Assembly: GCA_032622095.1 (NCBI GenBank)
Contig: CP136062.1
Coordinates: forward strand, 228,362,578 to 228,426,577
Length of the DNA stretch: 64,000 bases
Direction: 5' to 3'
Origin: Siphonodentalium dalli
Lineage: Eukaryota > Mollusca > Scaphopoda > Gadilida > Siphonodentaliidae
Part shown: positions 33,361 to 45,290 of the stretch, in pieces
Numbering within the stretch: position 1 is the stretch's first letter
Layout of the letters: each line of letters opens with the position of its first letter
The notes under the pieces: generated by a model
What the model was told of the DNA's origin: nothing
Databases searched by the model: none
What the model saw: the letters and a program-made list of their open reading frames with translations, nothing else
Made by a program: the position numbers and the translations under genes

Positions 33361-33550
33361 CACGATTCATTGATGTCTATATAAACTCCGAGTTTCCTCA
33401 CGATTCATTGATGTCAAAATAAACTCCGAGTTTCCTCACGATTCATTGATGTCAAAATAAATTCAGAGTTTCCTCACGATTCATTGATGTCAAAATAAAC
33501 TCCGAGTTTCCTCACGATTCATTGATGTCTATATAAACTCCGAGTTTCCT
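33361..33550 (+). repeat. 38-bp minisatellite, 5 copies
   Basis: CACGATTCATTGATGTC, then AAAATAAACTCCGAGTTTCC (or TATATAAACTCCG in the first and last copies), at 33361, 33399, 33437, 33475 and 33513. Confidence 0.93.
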
Positions 33551-35284
33551 GAATTTTCTTTGTGTTGTTGCTGCTATAGTATAAGACTTGCGAATAGGGT
33601 ACAACGTCACCATAATTTGTGTTCTTTCTATCAGTTGTGATTTTGCCAACTGTGCCGCTATTAAGTCGTCGTCATCTAGTGTAAAATATGTTGTTCTCAG
33701 ACTAATATTAAAATATTTTCCTACTTTCAGCAAATTGTTTATACTGAAATAGCCGTCAGTTGTAAATTTTTCAACCATTAGGTTAGAATTTATAAATTTC
33801 TAACCTGTTTGGAATGTTGAGTTATCAATTGGAAACAATAATCTTCGTTTCCCAGAAACAGCTATGTAACCAAGCTATGCACATACCGACTCTTTAAAGG
33901 GGTAATGTACGTCATTTTCAATAAATACCCGGTAAAAACAACGATCTAATATTGATAAGATACAGAAAAAATAAGTAATTTGAGTCGAAGATGTATTCTG
34001 TAAACGTTCAGGTTAATAGGTTATCTTAAAATAAAAGTTAATAATTTGATATAAGTTTAATTTATGGCCGGAGCCATAAATTAGTTTCGAATTTCCGTGT
34101 ACAAGACGTAATAAATTAATTGACGGATAGTGGATTTGGCAACGCGTGACACACATGATGTTGGTACGGGACGTAAACTGAAGCCACTCACTGACTATAG
34201 TGACTATACAATAACTTAAATAAGTATATGGGACTACTATGCATATACTATAACTTTTATTTGATACATTTGCTGGAAAACTGTAAACAAAATTAATCGA
34301 CATTCACAATTTGTATTTTCGCATTCCGGCTAATATGCCATCCGTAACATTACTTCGTACTCAACAGACTAACAAATAATGGAAATCTGGTTACCTTAAT
34401 CTACGACTCAGGGACTATATAAACAAACAACACCACTTGAGTACAGTATCCGTTTAAGATTAACATGGATATAAATCACAGCGCTGAGCATTTGCACAAT
34501 TTCTGTGTGAAATTGCCTCTGTGGGTAGAAACTGGGATGTCCACCAAAGAATATGTGTTGTGTACAGCTGTAACGTAACAAAGGATCTGTGGTGTGCAGA
34601 GCTCTAACAAAGAAACTGTCTTGTGTACAGATGTAACAAAGCTGACGACGGAAAACATTTTCTGTTGTCTTGTCCCTTTTTCAATGACACCCGGATATTC
34701 CATTTAAATTCCGTTCCAAGATATGTTAGGGACAATCAAGTTTAAAACAGATCATAGCGACGATGCTTTTATTGAGCTATTTTCATTTCGCGGACAACAA
34801 TTGCACACTTTATTTTGTATTCGTTTATGCGCAGTAAACGATTCATATACAGGTGAACTAACAACACACATATATAAATATTAATACACATGAATATCTC
34901 CAAATTGTTTTAATTTAAACTGAATTTCTCTACGGTATGTGGTTCACCGATGATATTCCACATGTGTTTGTTACATATAGGCCCTATGGCCGGCACTGAA
35001 TGAGTTAAAAATGATTTAACTCGTTAATCCACTCTGGTCGTTACATATGCATTCAGTTTACGATATATTAGCAAATCGGTTGAAACTTTGAGAATATCGA
35101 CGACCATTGACTGTCGCCTACCGAAGGAGATATTTCATTTGTCTAGTCATTTAGTTAAACATATAATTATGTATTGCCAATAAATGACATATCAAGCAAT
35201 ATGGATTAGGACACATGCGCTGGCCACTTTATGCTTGCCCACTCCGACATATAACACAAATTTAATTCTAGTGCCGAGGGCTAT
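33551..35284. other. No gene; weak short repeats
   Basis: 34555-34645 has about three degenerate copies of a TGTGTACAG(C/A)TGTAAC-type unit. 34055-34085 holds the palindrome AATTTATGGC-CGGA-GCCATAAATT. Nothing else is supported. Confidence 0.4.
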
Positions 35285-36437
35285 CGCCCATACCAGATTG
35301 TGAAGATAAAGGTACTTGGATTATGACATATGTAACCGAGTTCCATGTTATCGTGGGCTCTCACCCAGATTGTGAAGATAAAGGTACTTGGATTCCGACA
35401 TCTGTAACCGAGTTCCATGTTATCGTGGGCTCTCACCCAGATTGTGAAGATAAAGGTACTTGGATTATGACATATGTAACCGAGTTCCATGTTATCGTGG
35501 GCTCTCACCCAGATTGTGAAGATAAAGGTACTTGGATTCCGACATATGTAACCGAGTTCCATGTTATCGTGGGCTCTCACCCAGATTGTGCAGATAAAGG
35601 TACTTGGATTCCGACATCTGTAACCGAGTTCCATGTTATCGTGGGCTCTCACCCAGATTGTGAAGATAAAGGTACTTGGATTATGACACATGTAACCGAG
35701 TTCCATGTTATCGTGGGCTCTCACCCAGATTGTGAAGATAAAGGTACTTGGATTCCGACATATGTAACCGAGTTCCATGTTATCGTGGGCTCTCACCCAG
35801 AGTGTGAAGATAAAGGTACTTGGATTATGACATATGTAACCGAGTTCCATGCATGTTATCGTGGGCTCTCACCCAGATTGTGAAGATAAAGGTACTTGGA
35901 TTCCGACATATGTAACCGAGTTCCATGTTATCGTGGGCTCTCACCCAGATTGTGCAGATAAAGGTACATGGATTCCGACATCTGTAACCGAGTTCCATGT
36001 TATCGTGGGCTCTCACCCAGATTGTGAAGATAAAGGTACTTGGATTCCGACATATGTAACCGAGTTCCATGTTATCGTGGGCTCTCACCCAGATTGTGAA
36101 GATAAAGGTACTTGGATTCCGACATCTGTAACCGAGTTCCATGTTATCGTGGGCTCTCACCCAGATTGTGAAGATAAAGGTACTTGGATTCCGACATATG
36201 TAACCGAGTTCCATGTTATCGTGGGCTCTGACCCAGATTGTGAAGATAAAGGTACTTGGATTCCGACATATGTAACCGAGTTCCATGTTATCGTGGGCTC
36301 TCACCCAGATTGTGAAGATAAAGGTACTTGGATTCCGACATATGTAACCGAGTTCCATGTTATCGTGTGCTCTCACCCAGATTGTGAAGATAAAGGTACT
36401 TGGATTCCGACATCTGTAACCGAGTTCCATGTTATCG
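35285..36437 (+). repeat. 72-bp minisatellite, 16 copies, open on both strands
   Basis: Unit holds GATTGTGAAGATAAAGGTAC, TTGGATT(CCG/ATG)ACAT, GTAACCGAGTTCCATG and TTATCGTGGGCTCTCACCCA. The period is 72 bp (24 codons). One copy near 35851 carries a 4-bp duplication (CCATGCATG), which breaks the frame and splits each long frame in two (186+227 codons on plus, 241+189 on minus). Both strands are stop-free, so openness is a property of the unit and does not show coding. Confidence 0.96.
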
Positions 36438-37658
36438 AGAAACCACTTCACACGCTCGTAACAGTTCCTAATGTTGTACGTTATATTTTCATTAACGAAA
36501 TTCCTGACCATGGCATTCACACAAATCGATAACGAATTATGTACCAACATTCGACGTCACAAGCTAACAAATCATAGAAATTAAACGGCGACAATCAAAT
36601 ATTTGACCATAAAATAAACATGGAATTGGGCTCATTCTGAGAAATTGACTCAGAAATCAAATAAACTCTCGTTTTTGAAGGCACACGACTTGAAAAATAC
36701 TTAACGAATCTGGAAATGGTTTTCTGTTCTGGAATCAGGAATGTGTGGTCGACAAATAGACCTGACGTTTTAAGGTCTTGTTAATTAGATTTGTTTTGTT
36801 ATATACAACGCCGAAAATCCATAAATTATTTCACAAAATTAGCAAATTTGCCCCCCCCTTTTTTTTTAGCGGAAGCGGTTCTCACTAAATTTGCCACCAA
36901 CGACCACAGTGTCGTATCACCCAATAACACACCCTCCCTCCCTCCCTCACACACACACCCTCACCCTCACCCACCCACATACACACACCCTCACACACAC
37001 TACATTCATTTCTTATAATTTTATAGCCTTTTGATGATTTTTTCTCATAAACAAGCTGACTTATTCTTATTTATTTTCACAAAATCTGCCGCACGCAGCA
37101 CATTTAGTCAGCACAATATAAGATTTCCAAACACTTAGCAACGATAACGTGATCGATTTATGTAACTGGCTTCATATGCAATTCGGCTGAACTTTGAAAA
37201 GCACGCCCAACAATTCTATTGACCGCTCTTGGTGGTTATGTCAGATTTGGTCAACAATTTGTGACGTCGTATGTTTGTTACAGTATGTGCGTTATTGGGG
37301 TATAAAATGGGTGACCCAATTGGCAGTTGACCAATCACCGAACAGGATTTAATGTAACGCAGACGGGCTATGTAAATATTTCAATATAAACGAAAAGAAT
37401 TGAAGAAAGTATTGTTAATTCCCCAGCCATTTGTGTTGGATTGTCCAAAAAGCGTCCATGTTGCACGCCGAATTGGGGAGGGTGGGGTATTTTTCTACAC
37501 TAAACTTTTGTTAATGGGTGTAGTTTTGGAAATATCAATGTATTAATAAGGAATAAGCTCGGCAATTGAGCTGTTTACTCTTATAAAATGTTATACTCAC
37601 ACAAGTAACAAAAAGCATTGTAATTTAGATTTGGGACGCTCACAGACAGTGGTGTACA
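36438..37658. other. No gene; C-rich low-complexity tract
   Basis: 36852-37005 is C/CA-rich (CCCTCCCTCCCTCACACACA and similar). No gene or element seen elsewhere in the stretch. Confidence 0.45.
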
Positions 37659-38058
37659 TTAGATGCATAATTCGCTTAAGCGCCCCTCAATTACTATTTA
37701 TTTGGATTCGTGGGTAACACATATTTGATTCGAGTCGAGGAACCCATGCACCTCAGAGATATTAGATATCGATTTTTGAAAATCTATTATTTTTCACCAT
37801 CGAGACTTATTAGTGACCCAGTAAAATCGACGACCGACCATAACTCTAAAATCAAGAGGCTTTGTGTTGATAATAGGTCCAAATTGTCGAACAATATGTT
37901 GATAAATAACACGTTTCGGGCAATTTTATGCTATAATAGTTGACAGTAGTTATCATTATTTTTTGACAATTAATTGATTCTGATAACTGAAGCGGCATTT
38001 CTAAAAAATGTTGTTGAAATCAGATTATATGGCGACCATCGAATCGGATTGAGTACCT
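37659..38058 (+). mobile_element. Family R TTAA element
   Basis: The right end ATCGGATTGAGTACC is followed by TTAA at 38059-38062. The left end (ATTAGATGCATAATTCG) is diverged. Interior landmarks GATTCGAGTCGAGG, TTGATAAATAACACG, TTAATTGATTCTGATAAC and GAAGCGGCATTTCT match the other R copies. Confidence 0.75.
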
Positions 38059-38062
38059 TTAA

Positions 38063-38530
38063 GGAACAGGTAATAACTAAGAAATATAATCCCCGTGGTA
38101 TTTTTCCTATACTTTATAAGGTTCACTGTCAAAACTTCAAAAAATTCTAAATCTTGTACTGGTGGAATATGATCTCTGCGGTAGTATGCAACTAAAGTAG
38201 AGATTCATGGCATGATCTATCTTTTATATATGGACTTGGTCGTGACCCACTTTGTAATGACGTACATAGAAGCCATCTGTGTGGAATGTCGTTCAAAGGA
38301 CGTATTTACAGAATCTATAACGATTGTTTGTCCTGGACTGGTTTTTGTTATGTCGCCTTCATGGCGACGGTCAAATCACTTCCCTGTCAGTTGTAGAGAT
38401 TCGCGTCCAGAAACATAAAGAGGACGTTAATAATTATATCTTCCCTCCACTAGAAATAACAACAAACACCAAATTATGTTTGGAAAATAGCCACAACGAG
38501 GCGCTTATTGCTGTAATTCCGTAACAACAG
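38063..38530. other. No gene recognised
   Basis: Nothing supported; frames under 70 codons. Confidence 0.4.
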
Positions 38531-38545
38531 GCCTGCTCACGTTAA

Positions 38546-38980
38546 CCCTTTACCCAACAAACCGGCCAAAAACGCTTCAACAGCCTAAAATATCTTCGGT
38601 CTGGCTCAATAACACCATACAAATATGGATATCATTGGAACCGGTTCATCGACCACATTGTGATGGTTACAGTTATGCCCTGTGCCAATGCATTCTCTAA
38701 TATATGCGAGTCGACCATAGGTCGCCTCGCATATATAAGAGAATGCATTGGCCTAAAAAAAATCTTTTTTAACACTTTTTACCATTTTTTCTTACATTCT
38801 TTAACAATTTTATGATTTTTTCTTACATTTTTTAACAATTTTTATAATATATTTCTACATTCTTTGACAATTTTATCATTTTTAATATGTGTTAAGACAA
38901 TGCATTCTCTTATATGTGCGAGGCGACCAATGGTCGACTCGCATATATAAGAGAATGCATTGGCACAGGGCCGTTCTGTT
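38546..38980 (+). mobile_element. Two-hairpin MITE, family P1, right terminus replaced
   Basis: Left end TTAA-CCCTTTACCC with both hairpins (about 38686-38752 and 38898-38966). The right end stops at CCGTTCTGTT, without the expected GGGTAAAGGG. Instead the 15-bp left flank GCCTGCTCACGTTAA (38531-38545) is repeated at 38981-38995, and family Q begins immediately. Confidence 0.85.
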
Positions 38981-39068
38981 GCCTGCTCACGTTAAAGGCC
39001 CACTTAATATTCGAGTCACTGATTATTTTTATAGTTCTTTGATATACTATAACAAAAAATATTATTAA

Positions 39069-40008
39069 AGGTACTCAATCCGATAAGAGGGTCCTATATT
39101 ATAAAGTTATTATACAATGTTGTGTACAGTATGTGTTTTTCTTGTACGAGTCCAGGTTGTGGTGAAAAGTCACACGCCAGTGTCGAGTCCAATATGACTT
39201 TTCACCACAACCTGGACGAGTACAAGAAAAACTAATACTGTACACAACATTGTATAATGACATTTGTATTATCCATCTGTATGTTTATCCAAATTTTGGG
39301 AATAAAACTTTTGTGGTTATTTTTGGTATTTGTCGGCACTAAATTATCTATAAAACCCTGTATATTGATCATCAGAAAGCATGATTTGGAAAAGTAAACA
39401 CGGAAGTGAGAAAAAAAAAACTCAATGCGGAAGTGAAACGTCTGCTAAAATCCATCAGTGTTGCGCGCGCATCACAATTTCACCGATTCATTTCGCAATA
39501 GAGTTAATTCGTGACGTCACGGAGTCCCAATAAAAAGTGATATTGTACAGTCAGGAGTCCAATATGACTTTCGGGAGTCCAATATGACTTTTTCCAGGAC
39601 TATCACGTGGCGGCTTTTGCCCAATCGGAAATGGTGTTAGTTAAGGGATGGATAATAATACTATTTCTTTTCGGAGATGTAGCCCACAAGTTGGCAAAAC
39701 CACGTGATCAAAACGGACAAATTGCGGGTGTAAGATGGATTACTCTAAAATCAAGTGCTTACTATTAACAATAAAAACCACTTCATTTTAGAGTTATCCA
39801 TCTTACACCCGCAATTTGTCCGTTTTGATCACGTGGTTCTGCCAACTTGTTGGCTCCATCTCCGAAAATTAATAGATTTCAAAAAACGATATCTAATCAC
39901 ACTGAGCTTTGATGGGTGGGTGGCTCGACTCGAATCAAATATTTTTTAACCTCAAAGCCAAAGAAATAGCAATATACATGTAGGACCCTCTGATCGGATT
40001 GAGTACCT
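39069..40008. mobile_element. Composite family R element nested in Q
   Basis: TTAA at 39065-39068 and 40009-40012. TIRs AGGTACTCAATCCGAT / ATCGGATTGAGTACC are followed by GAGGGTCCTA / TAGGACCCTC. It contains repeat U (39105-39660) and a foldback at 39675-39870 whose arms (CGTGATCAAAACGGACAAAT with complement; TTGCGGGTGTAAGATGGAT) are diagnostic of R. At about 940 bp it is twice the usual R length, owing to U and the duplicated half. Confidence 0.75.
39105..39660 (+). repeat. Repeat U, uninterrupted copy
   Basis: Starts with a foldback (39107-39262; arms TACAATGTTGTGTACAGTAT and its complement; loop near CACGCCAGTGTCG). It continues through GGAATAAAACTTTTGTGGTT and CGGAAGTGA to GGACTATCACGTGGCGG. 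The reverse complement is at 53330-54800, with a Helitron inserted. The uninterrupted target lies at 39343/39344. Confidence 0.85.
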
Positions 40009-40324
40009 TTAAACTACTATAATTCATCACCGTTTGAAACGTCTGTGTCAAACTAAAAATGTATTTTAAATGGAAGGGGAATAACTCTATCTTTAATATT
40101 TAGAGTTATTCCCCTCCATTGAAAATAATACAATTTGAACTACAATCCAGATGAAAAAAACACGTCAGTAAATCAACAAAAACGACATGTTGACATACCT
40201 TGTTACTACACCGGATAAGTTAATAATACAATGTTTTTGAGCTTCCTCTTTCAAATGGTATATAATATGGAATATATTTTATATATGTGATCTGGGGGTT
40301 CGAAAATTAAGTGAGCCTTTAAGC

Positions 40325-40510
40325 ATATACCCACATCCACATACGGATTAACTGTCACGTGGACTGTTTTTATGGAGATGTAACCGTGAGGTAAGTGGTC
40401 ATAACTTGTGTAAACCCCGAAGGGTTTTATATACAAGTTATGACCACTTACCTCACGGTTACATATCCATACAAACAGTCCACATGACAGTTAATCCTTA
40501 TATGTATATA
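40325..40510. repeat. Foldback, about 75-bp arms
   Basis: ACATACGGATTAACTGTCA, GTGGACTGTTTTTATGGA and GTAACCGTGAGGTAAGTGGT with CATAACTTGT are all mirrored at 40428-40508. The loop is GTAAACCCCGAAGGGTTTTA. Arms about 95% identical by eye. Confidence 0.92.
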
Positions 40511-41320
40511 CATTTAGCGAAAAAGCCACTTTTGTAAATGTATTTAAATCGAAAAGTGTATCGTGACAAAACCAGCCCAAAATATCCCATAGCACCCTTG
40601 GCAAAAGTTAACAGGAACAATTTCTCTTATATTGAAACCCGATGATCTATTAAGTCAACCATGCGCGAGTCCAAATGCGCCCAAAACATTACGGGTTCGT
40701 CTTTCCAAAACCTATGACGCGTCGATGTAATTATGAGGCTGCAGTTATGAGCTGTTGCGCGTTCACCGAGAAATAATTGCAACTAGCCACGTGGGCGCCG
40801 ACCAATCAGAATGCTGGATTTAGTGATAATCACACTTAGTATGTAAATATATTGCAGTAACAGTTACATCCCCACCGGCCAGAAAAAGCCTTGTACTATT
40901 CATGAGTATGTATTCGGGATCTGAGATTCGTTATAATTTAAAACTGAAACTATGTACTATTCATGAGTACAAGTTTAACAATTAACTTGAATTCACTTCC
41001 ACGTGAAATTGTCTTTCCATGCATATAGATATATAGCGCTATATTCCTGGTGAAAGAAAACATTGGGACCAACATGACATGAATACACGTTTATTTATAT
41101 CTCAAAATACATATACATGAAGTCCACACTATAATTATTTAATAAACCTCTGAATTTGGCATACAAACTTTCTCTGTGTGCTAGACCTGTAAGCTAGATT
41201 TCTCAAACCTCGTTTAGTTTGAACAAAAATGCGAGGCTAATGGACTGTGCATCAAAATTCAAAATAAGCTCTGACATTTCTAAAGTTTGTCGAGTCTTTA
41301 TAAATATTAAATTTGAATTT
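40511..41320. other. No gene recognised
   Basis: Two TACTATTCATGAGTA segments (near 40893 and 40952) are the only local repeat. Nothing coding. Confidence 0.4.
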
Positions 41321-41560
41321 GTTACCTTTGTAAGCTTATATCGTACACTAATTTGTTACCTTTGTAAGCTTATATCGTACACTAATTTGTTACCTTTGTA
41401 AGCTTATATCGTACACTAATTTGTTACCTTTGTAAGCTTATATCGTACACTAATTTGTTACCTTTGTAAGCTTATATCGTATACTAATTTGTTACCTTTG
41501 TAAGCTTATATCGTACACTAATTTGTTACCTTTGTAAGCTTATATCGTACACTAATTTGT
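41321..41560 (+). repeat. 34-bp minisatellite, 7 copies
   Basis: Unit GTTACCTTTGTAAGCTTATA, TCGTACACTAATTT, starting at 41321 and every 34 bp. Only one substitution (GTATACT) is visible, so it is young. Confidence 0.95.
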
Positions 41561-42069
41561 TTGGAAGTTGATGGAACGAACGTCGTGCTAGAAGTGAATC
41601 TCATTTCTGAAGAAGTGACAGCGCTTCGTTATCGCTAAGCCCCATACGTTTCTATCCAGTTTGATATGTTTATGGGGTGTTGGTTAATATAAATTAAATG
41701 GCTTTGGACATATATGATAATTGATTGTTTCGTACAAATTCTCAACAATCTGTTATTAAATTTTCTGACAGTTAGGCACTGAAGCATGTAACCCCAGTAT
41801 GAAAATTGGATGAAACATTGATGATTTGTGGGAAGGTGCAGGTACCTGTAGGTTGGGATTTTTTAGCAGGTTGAATAGTGCTCACATATAGGGAACTCAT
41901 GCTTTAACGCAACATGTTATTATGGAATAACTACTAAATTCTACATGAATTTGCTAAATTATGCCAAGAATCAATCATATATAATAGTCCTGACTATAAT
42001 TTGTATATAATAATTTCAACTACTAGAATAAAGTCTATATCAGATTTATTTGAGGTATTGACTTTGTAT
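41561..42069. other. No gene recognised
   Basis: Nothing supported. Confidence 0.4.
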
Positions 42070-44198
42070 GGCCCTGTTTCATGAAAGCAACTTATGACAT
42101 AGTTGGGACTTAAGATGGTCATAAGTTCAAACTTCAGTCATAAGTGCGTTTCACGAACAAGGTCTTAACTTAAGATGGTCTTAACTTTGGTCTTAACTTT
42201 AAGACTGCTGTGAGGTGTCATATTATAAGATACTCTTAAAGTTAACACCAACGTGATAAGTGGCATATCGATCACAAGTATGGCGGCCAATGTTATTTTG
42301 CAAATTACGGAGATATCTGTACATTGTCTGGGTGGGCAATTCGTCGTCTGGTATACAGGGTCGTGGCTACAGAGTGAGAGGGGGTGTTCGCCTCGAAATG
42401 TCCAACTACACCCCCTTAAACAACACCAAATTATCTTTGGGTTTAAACATTCCAACTGGTACCTCAAACTTTCCAAAACCATAGTTTGGAGAGGGCAACC
42501 CCCCCCCCCGTATCACAATAGGTTTAGTTTGGTAAAAACAATTCAGAGCATAGGCTTATCATCAGGGACGTGGCGAATGGGGTATGTGTGTTGTCTACCC
42601 CCCCCCCCTTACACACACACTTTGGTCAAAATGTTTAGCAATTGGAAATTTCATGCCTGACAACAACATTAATCGTACACTATATATAGGTTTCAATTGT
42701 TTGAATTTCTAACTAGTAAAGGAATGTGTTGTTTTAGACAAACAGCAGCAACCGAAAATCACCAACTTTAGGGGCGTCAGGTTAGAAATTTCGAACTGTT
42801 GGAATATTTGAGATACCAATTGGAAAGTTTAAATCCAACGGGTGGGGTGGACATGACATTTCGCGAACATGGAAGTTTGTCCCGCTTCAATTAAGGGGCG
42901 GGTGCAGTTGGAAATTGCACGATGTATCCCCCCCCCCACAGAGACCAACTAGCCACCCCGAGCCTCGTCGAATGTAGGATATAGTCAATTATCAGCTGTG
43001 TATGTGACCTATAGATAATATATATTATAAAATTGTATTACCCACGAATTAAACTTTTGATAAGAATTATGGCCTAGCTCCAAGCTCACAATCTCCTCTA
43101 TGTTATTCCATATGTGTGTGGGGAGATGGGGTAAAATGAGATCAATTAATATATTGATTCTTTCCTCTTTCCAAATTTCAGTCGGCTGTTTACAAAGCAG
43201 ATATGTCATATAGGAAAGATAACACAAACGCTCTTTATCAAAATATGTTTTAGAAATAGTGACAATTTTCTATAGAGAATATTATTTTTATTGAGTTTAT
43301 GCCCACGCCCATATGTCGTGATTTTCAAGACTGTCCAAATTGTTGTCATGTTTTTTTTCAGGGGCGGGATGACCGTTGTACAGCATACTGTATATATGAT
43401 ATACACACCCGTAACGATGACACCCCTTAATACGAGTGTGCTAATGAAAATGTAGTTAAATATATCCATGGTATGACAACCGCATAAAACATCTGCATAA
43501 AAATAATAAAAAAGTTACTCTAACAAATATTTTTCATTTCCCTTTGAATCGAAAAATGACCTATGTGTGTCCTAATGACATCGCCGATTTATTTTGATTA
43601 TTGCTACACGTAGAGAGCGGTGGTCGATAATACACGAGTTATGCCGGCTCACATACAAAAATCGCCGCCTGATCATTGCTCTCAGTGGATTAACTCGGCG
43701 TGAATGCATGGTCGCAGTCATACATCGATCCATATTATTATATTCTCGTCAGTAAACGCAAAGCTCGTCATTTTAAGAGCCTGCGATGTACTCATGTTCG
43801 AATTCACATCGTGGAACTCATACAAGTCTAAGATCCATATGCGAATATAAGGCCACTGACACCAAGATACATGTGCTGATTCGCCCACCCACACCCCAGC
43901 CGCTATCCAGCATCCCTGTCACACAATAATGTCAACTCGGACTCGGCTCTTTCTCGATAACCTCTCAATGCCGTACATAAAGATTGCACAAGCCCACATT
44001 TTTTTGTTCCGGACTGTAGAAAATTGTCGATAACCCTCTAAATGAGCGGGAACTTAACTTACTACATAAGTAGTACTTAATCTTGTTTTGTGAAACGCGT
44101 TCTTGAAACGGAAAAGTTACATCATAAGATCCACCTTAGATCTTAGATTAAGTCCATCTTAAGATAATCTTATGACCTTGCTTCATGAAACAGGCCCC
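42070..44198 (+). mobile_element. TIR element A (GGCCCTGTTTCATGAA ends)
   Basis: Ends GGCCCTGTTTCATGAA and TTCATGAAACAGGCCCC enclose about 2.1 kb. Subterminal regions are rich in CTTAAG/CTTAAC repeats (GGTCTTAACTTAAGATGG and similar). The right subterminal part (AGTTACATCATAAGATCCAC) is the inverse of the left part of element B. The interior includes C tracts near 42501 and 42600. The 135-codon and other frames around 42165-42660 are overlapping shadows without motifs. Superfamily unknown. Confidence 0.7.
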
Positions 44199-45290
44199 TG
44201 TAGTGTGGTCGTGGTACGCAAAAAAATGGGTCAACCCAGAAGAAATTGGTATTCAAACGATCTCGGTGTCATTCAACGCGGGAGAATCTCTGCTACAACA
44301 TACCCAAAATACGCTAAAATCCGCTTTGGGCAAAATCCAGGATCCAAGATGGCGTCCAACATGGCCGCCTTTAGTCAAAAGAGATTCTGACTGAGATTAA
44401 TTCGACATAATGAGAACAAATGTTGCCATATTAATACAAATGTATACATTTTTGCGAAGGTAAAGTATTATGCCACATATCTATAGAAAAAATGGAACCC
44501 GTCGTCCCAGATGGCCGCCAAAATGGCGGCCTAAACTAGAACATTTGAAGTTTTTGCCTAATATCTTAAAGATCAATTCCTGTTGTTTGATAATGGTTCA
44601 GACTGGCGACATTGATTTGTCATATTCATGTTAATTCATCATCGGAGCAATGAAAGATACCATAAATGAGGTCCCAGTCTCATATACACCCTCAAAAATT
44701 TGATTTTACAAAACGCGGTATAAAATTCCACAAAAATCGCCATTGGGATTCCAGTCGTATATCAACAAGAAATGGACAGAACTGTACAATGTAAGTTGGG
44801 CATACCATTATCTATAATTACTCCAATTCAATGAAACCCAAATTGGCGCTTTGTCTTAAAATGGCTGCCAAAATGGCGGTCAAAATATGGAAAATGGCAG
44901 ATATTTAGAATGGTCGTCAGAAGGTTAGACCCAGAAGAAATTGGTAAAGAAACGGTTTTGTTGTCATTCGACGCGGGAGAATCTCGTGTATAACATATCC
45001 AAAATCCGCTAAAATCCGCTTTGGGGAAAATACAGAATTCAAGATGGCGTCCAACATGGTCGCCAATAATAATGAAAATGGCAAATATGTAGTTATTCAC
45101 GAAAACCCATTCGACAAAACGCCAATTCGGCACCAATACACATCATTGATTGAAATCAATGTTTTTTGTGGGTATGAGTAGCCAATCACGATTCAAATTG
45201 CTAAGATGGCTACCAAAATGGCCACCGAAAATTGTCGAAATTTAAGTTCTGCTCAGAGGAAAGCCGAAACAACACTTCGGTTGTGAGCTA
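44199..45290 (+). repeat. Repeat W, left arm of an inverted pair
   Basis: 44199-44920 is the reverse complement of about 47780-48515. Shared landmarks are TGTAGTGTGGTCGT, GAAGAAATTGGTA, CGCTTTGGGCAAAATCC, CAATTCCTGTTGTTTGATAA and TACAATGTAAGTTGGGCAT. Paired NATGGCGGC motifs lie at about 44347, 44509, 44860, 45042 and 45204. The start of W (GAAGAAATTGGTA ... TCCGCTTTGGG) recurs at 44935-45030, so this arm has a second, partial W unit in tandem. Confidence 0.85.

Larger units (their letters stand above)
38996..40318. mobile_element. Family Q TTAA element carrying a nested R
   Basis: TTAA at 38992-38995 and 40319-40322. Ends AGGCCCACTTAATATTCGAG / CGAAAATTAAGTGAGCCT form imperfect TIRs. The interior holds the R element 39069-40008 and a small foldback at 40061-40130 (GGAAGGGGAATAACTCTA, complement TAGAGTTATTCCCC). 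No transposase. Confidence 0.7.

Noticed and set aside
35281-36550. Long open frames on both strands (186-241 codons)
   Set aside because: Translation of a 72-bp minisatellite. Openness on both strands argues against coding selection on either.
42253-42660. 135-codon frame with overlapping frames on both strands
   Set aside because: Inside element A, spans C homopolymers, and shows no domain. Three mutually overlapping frames suggest low stop density only.
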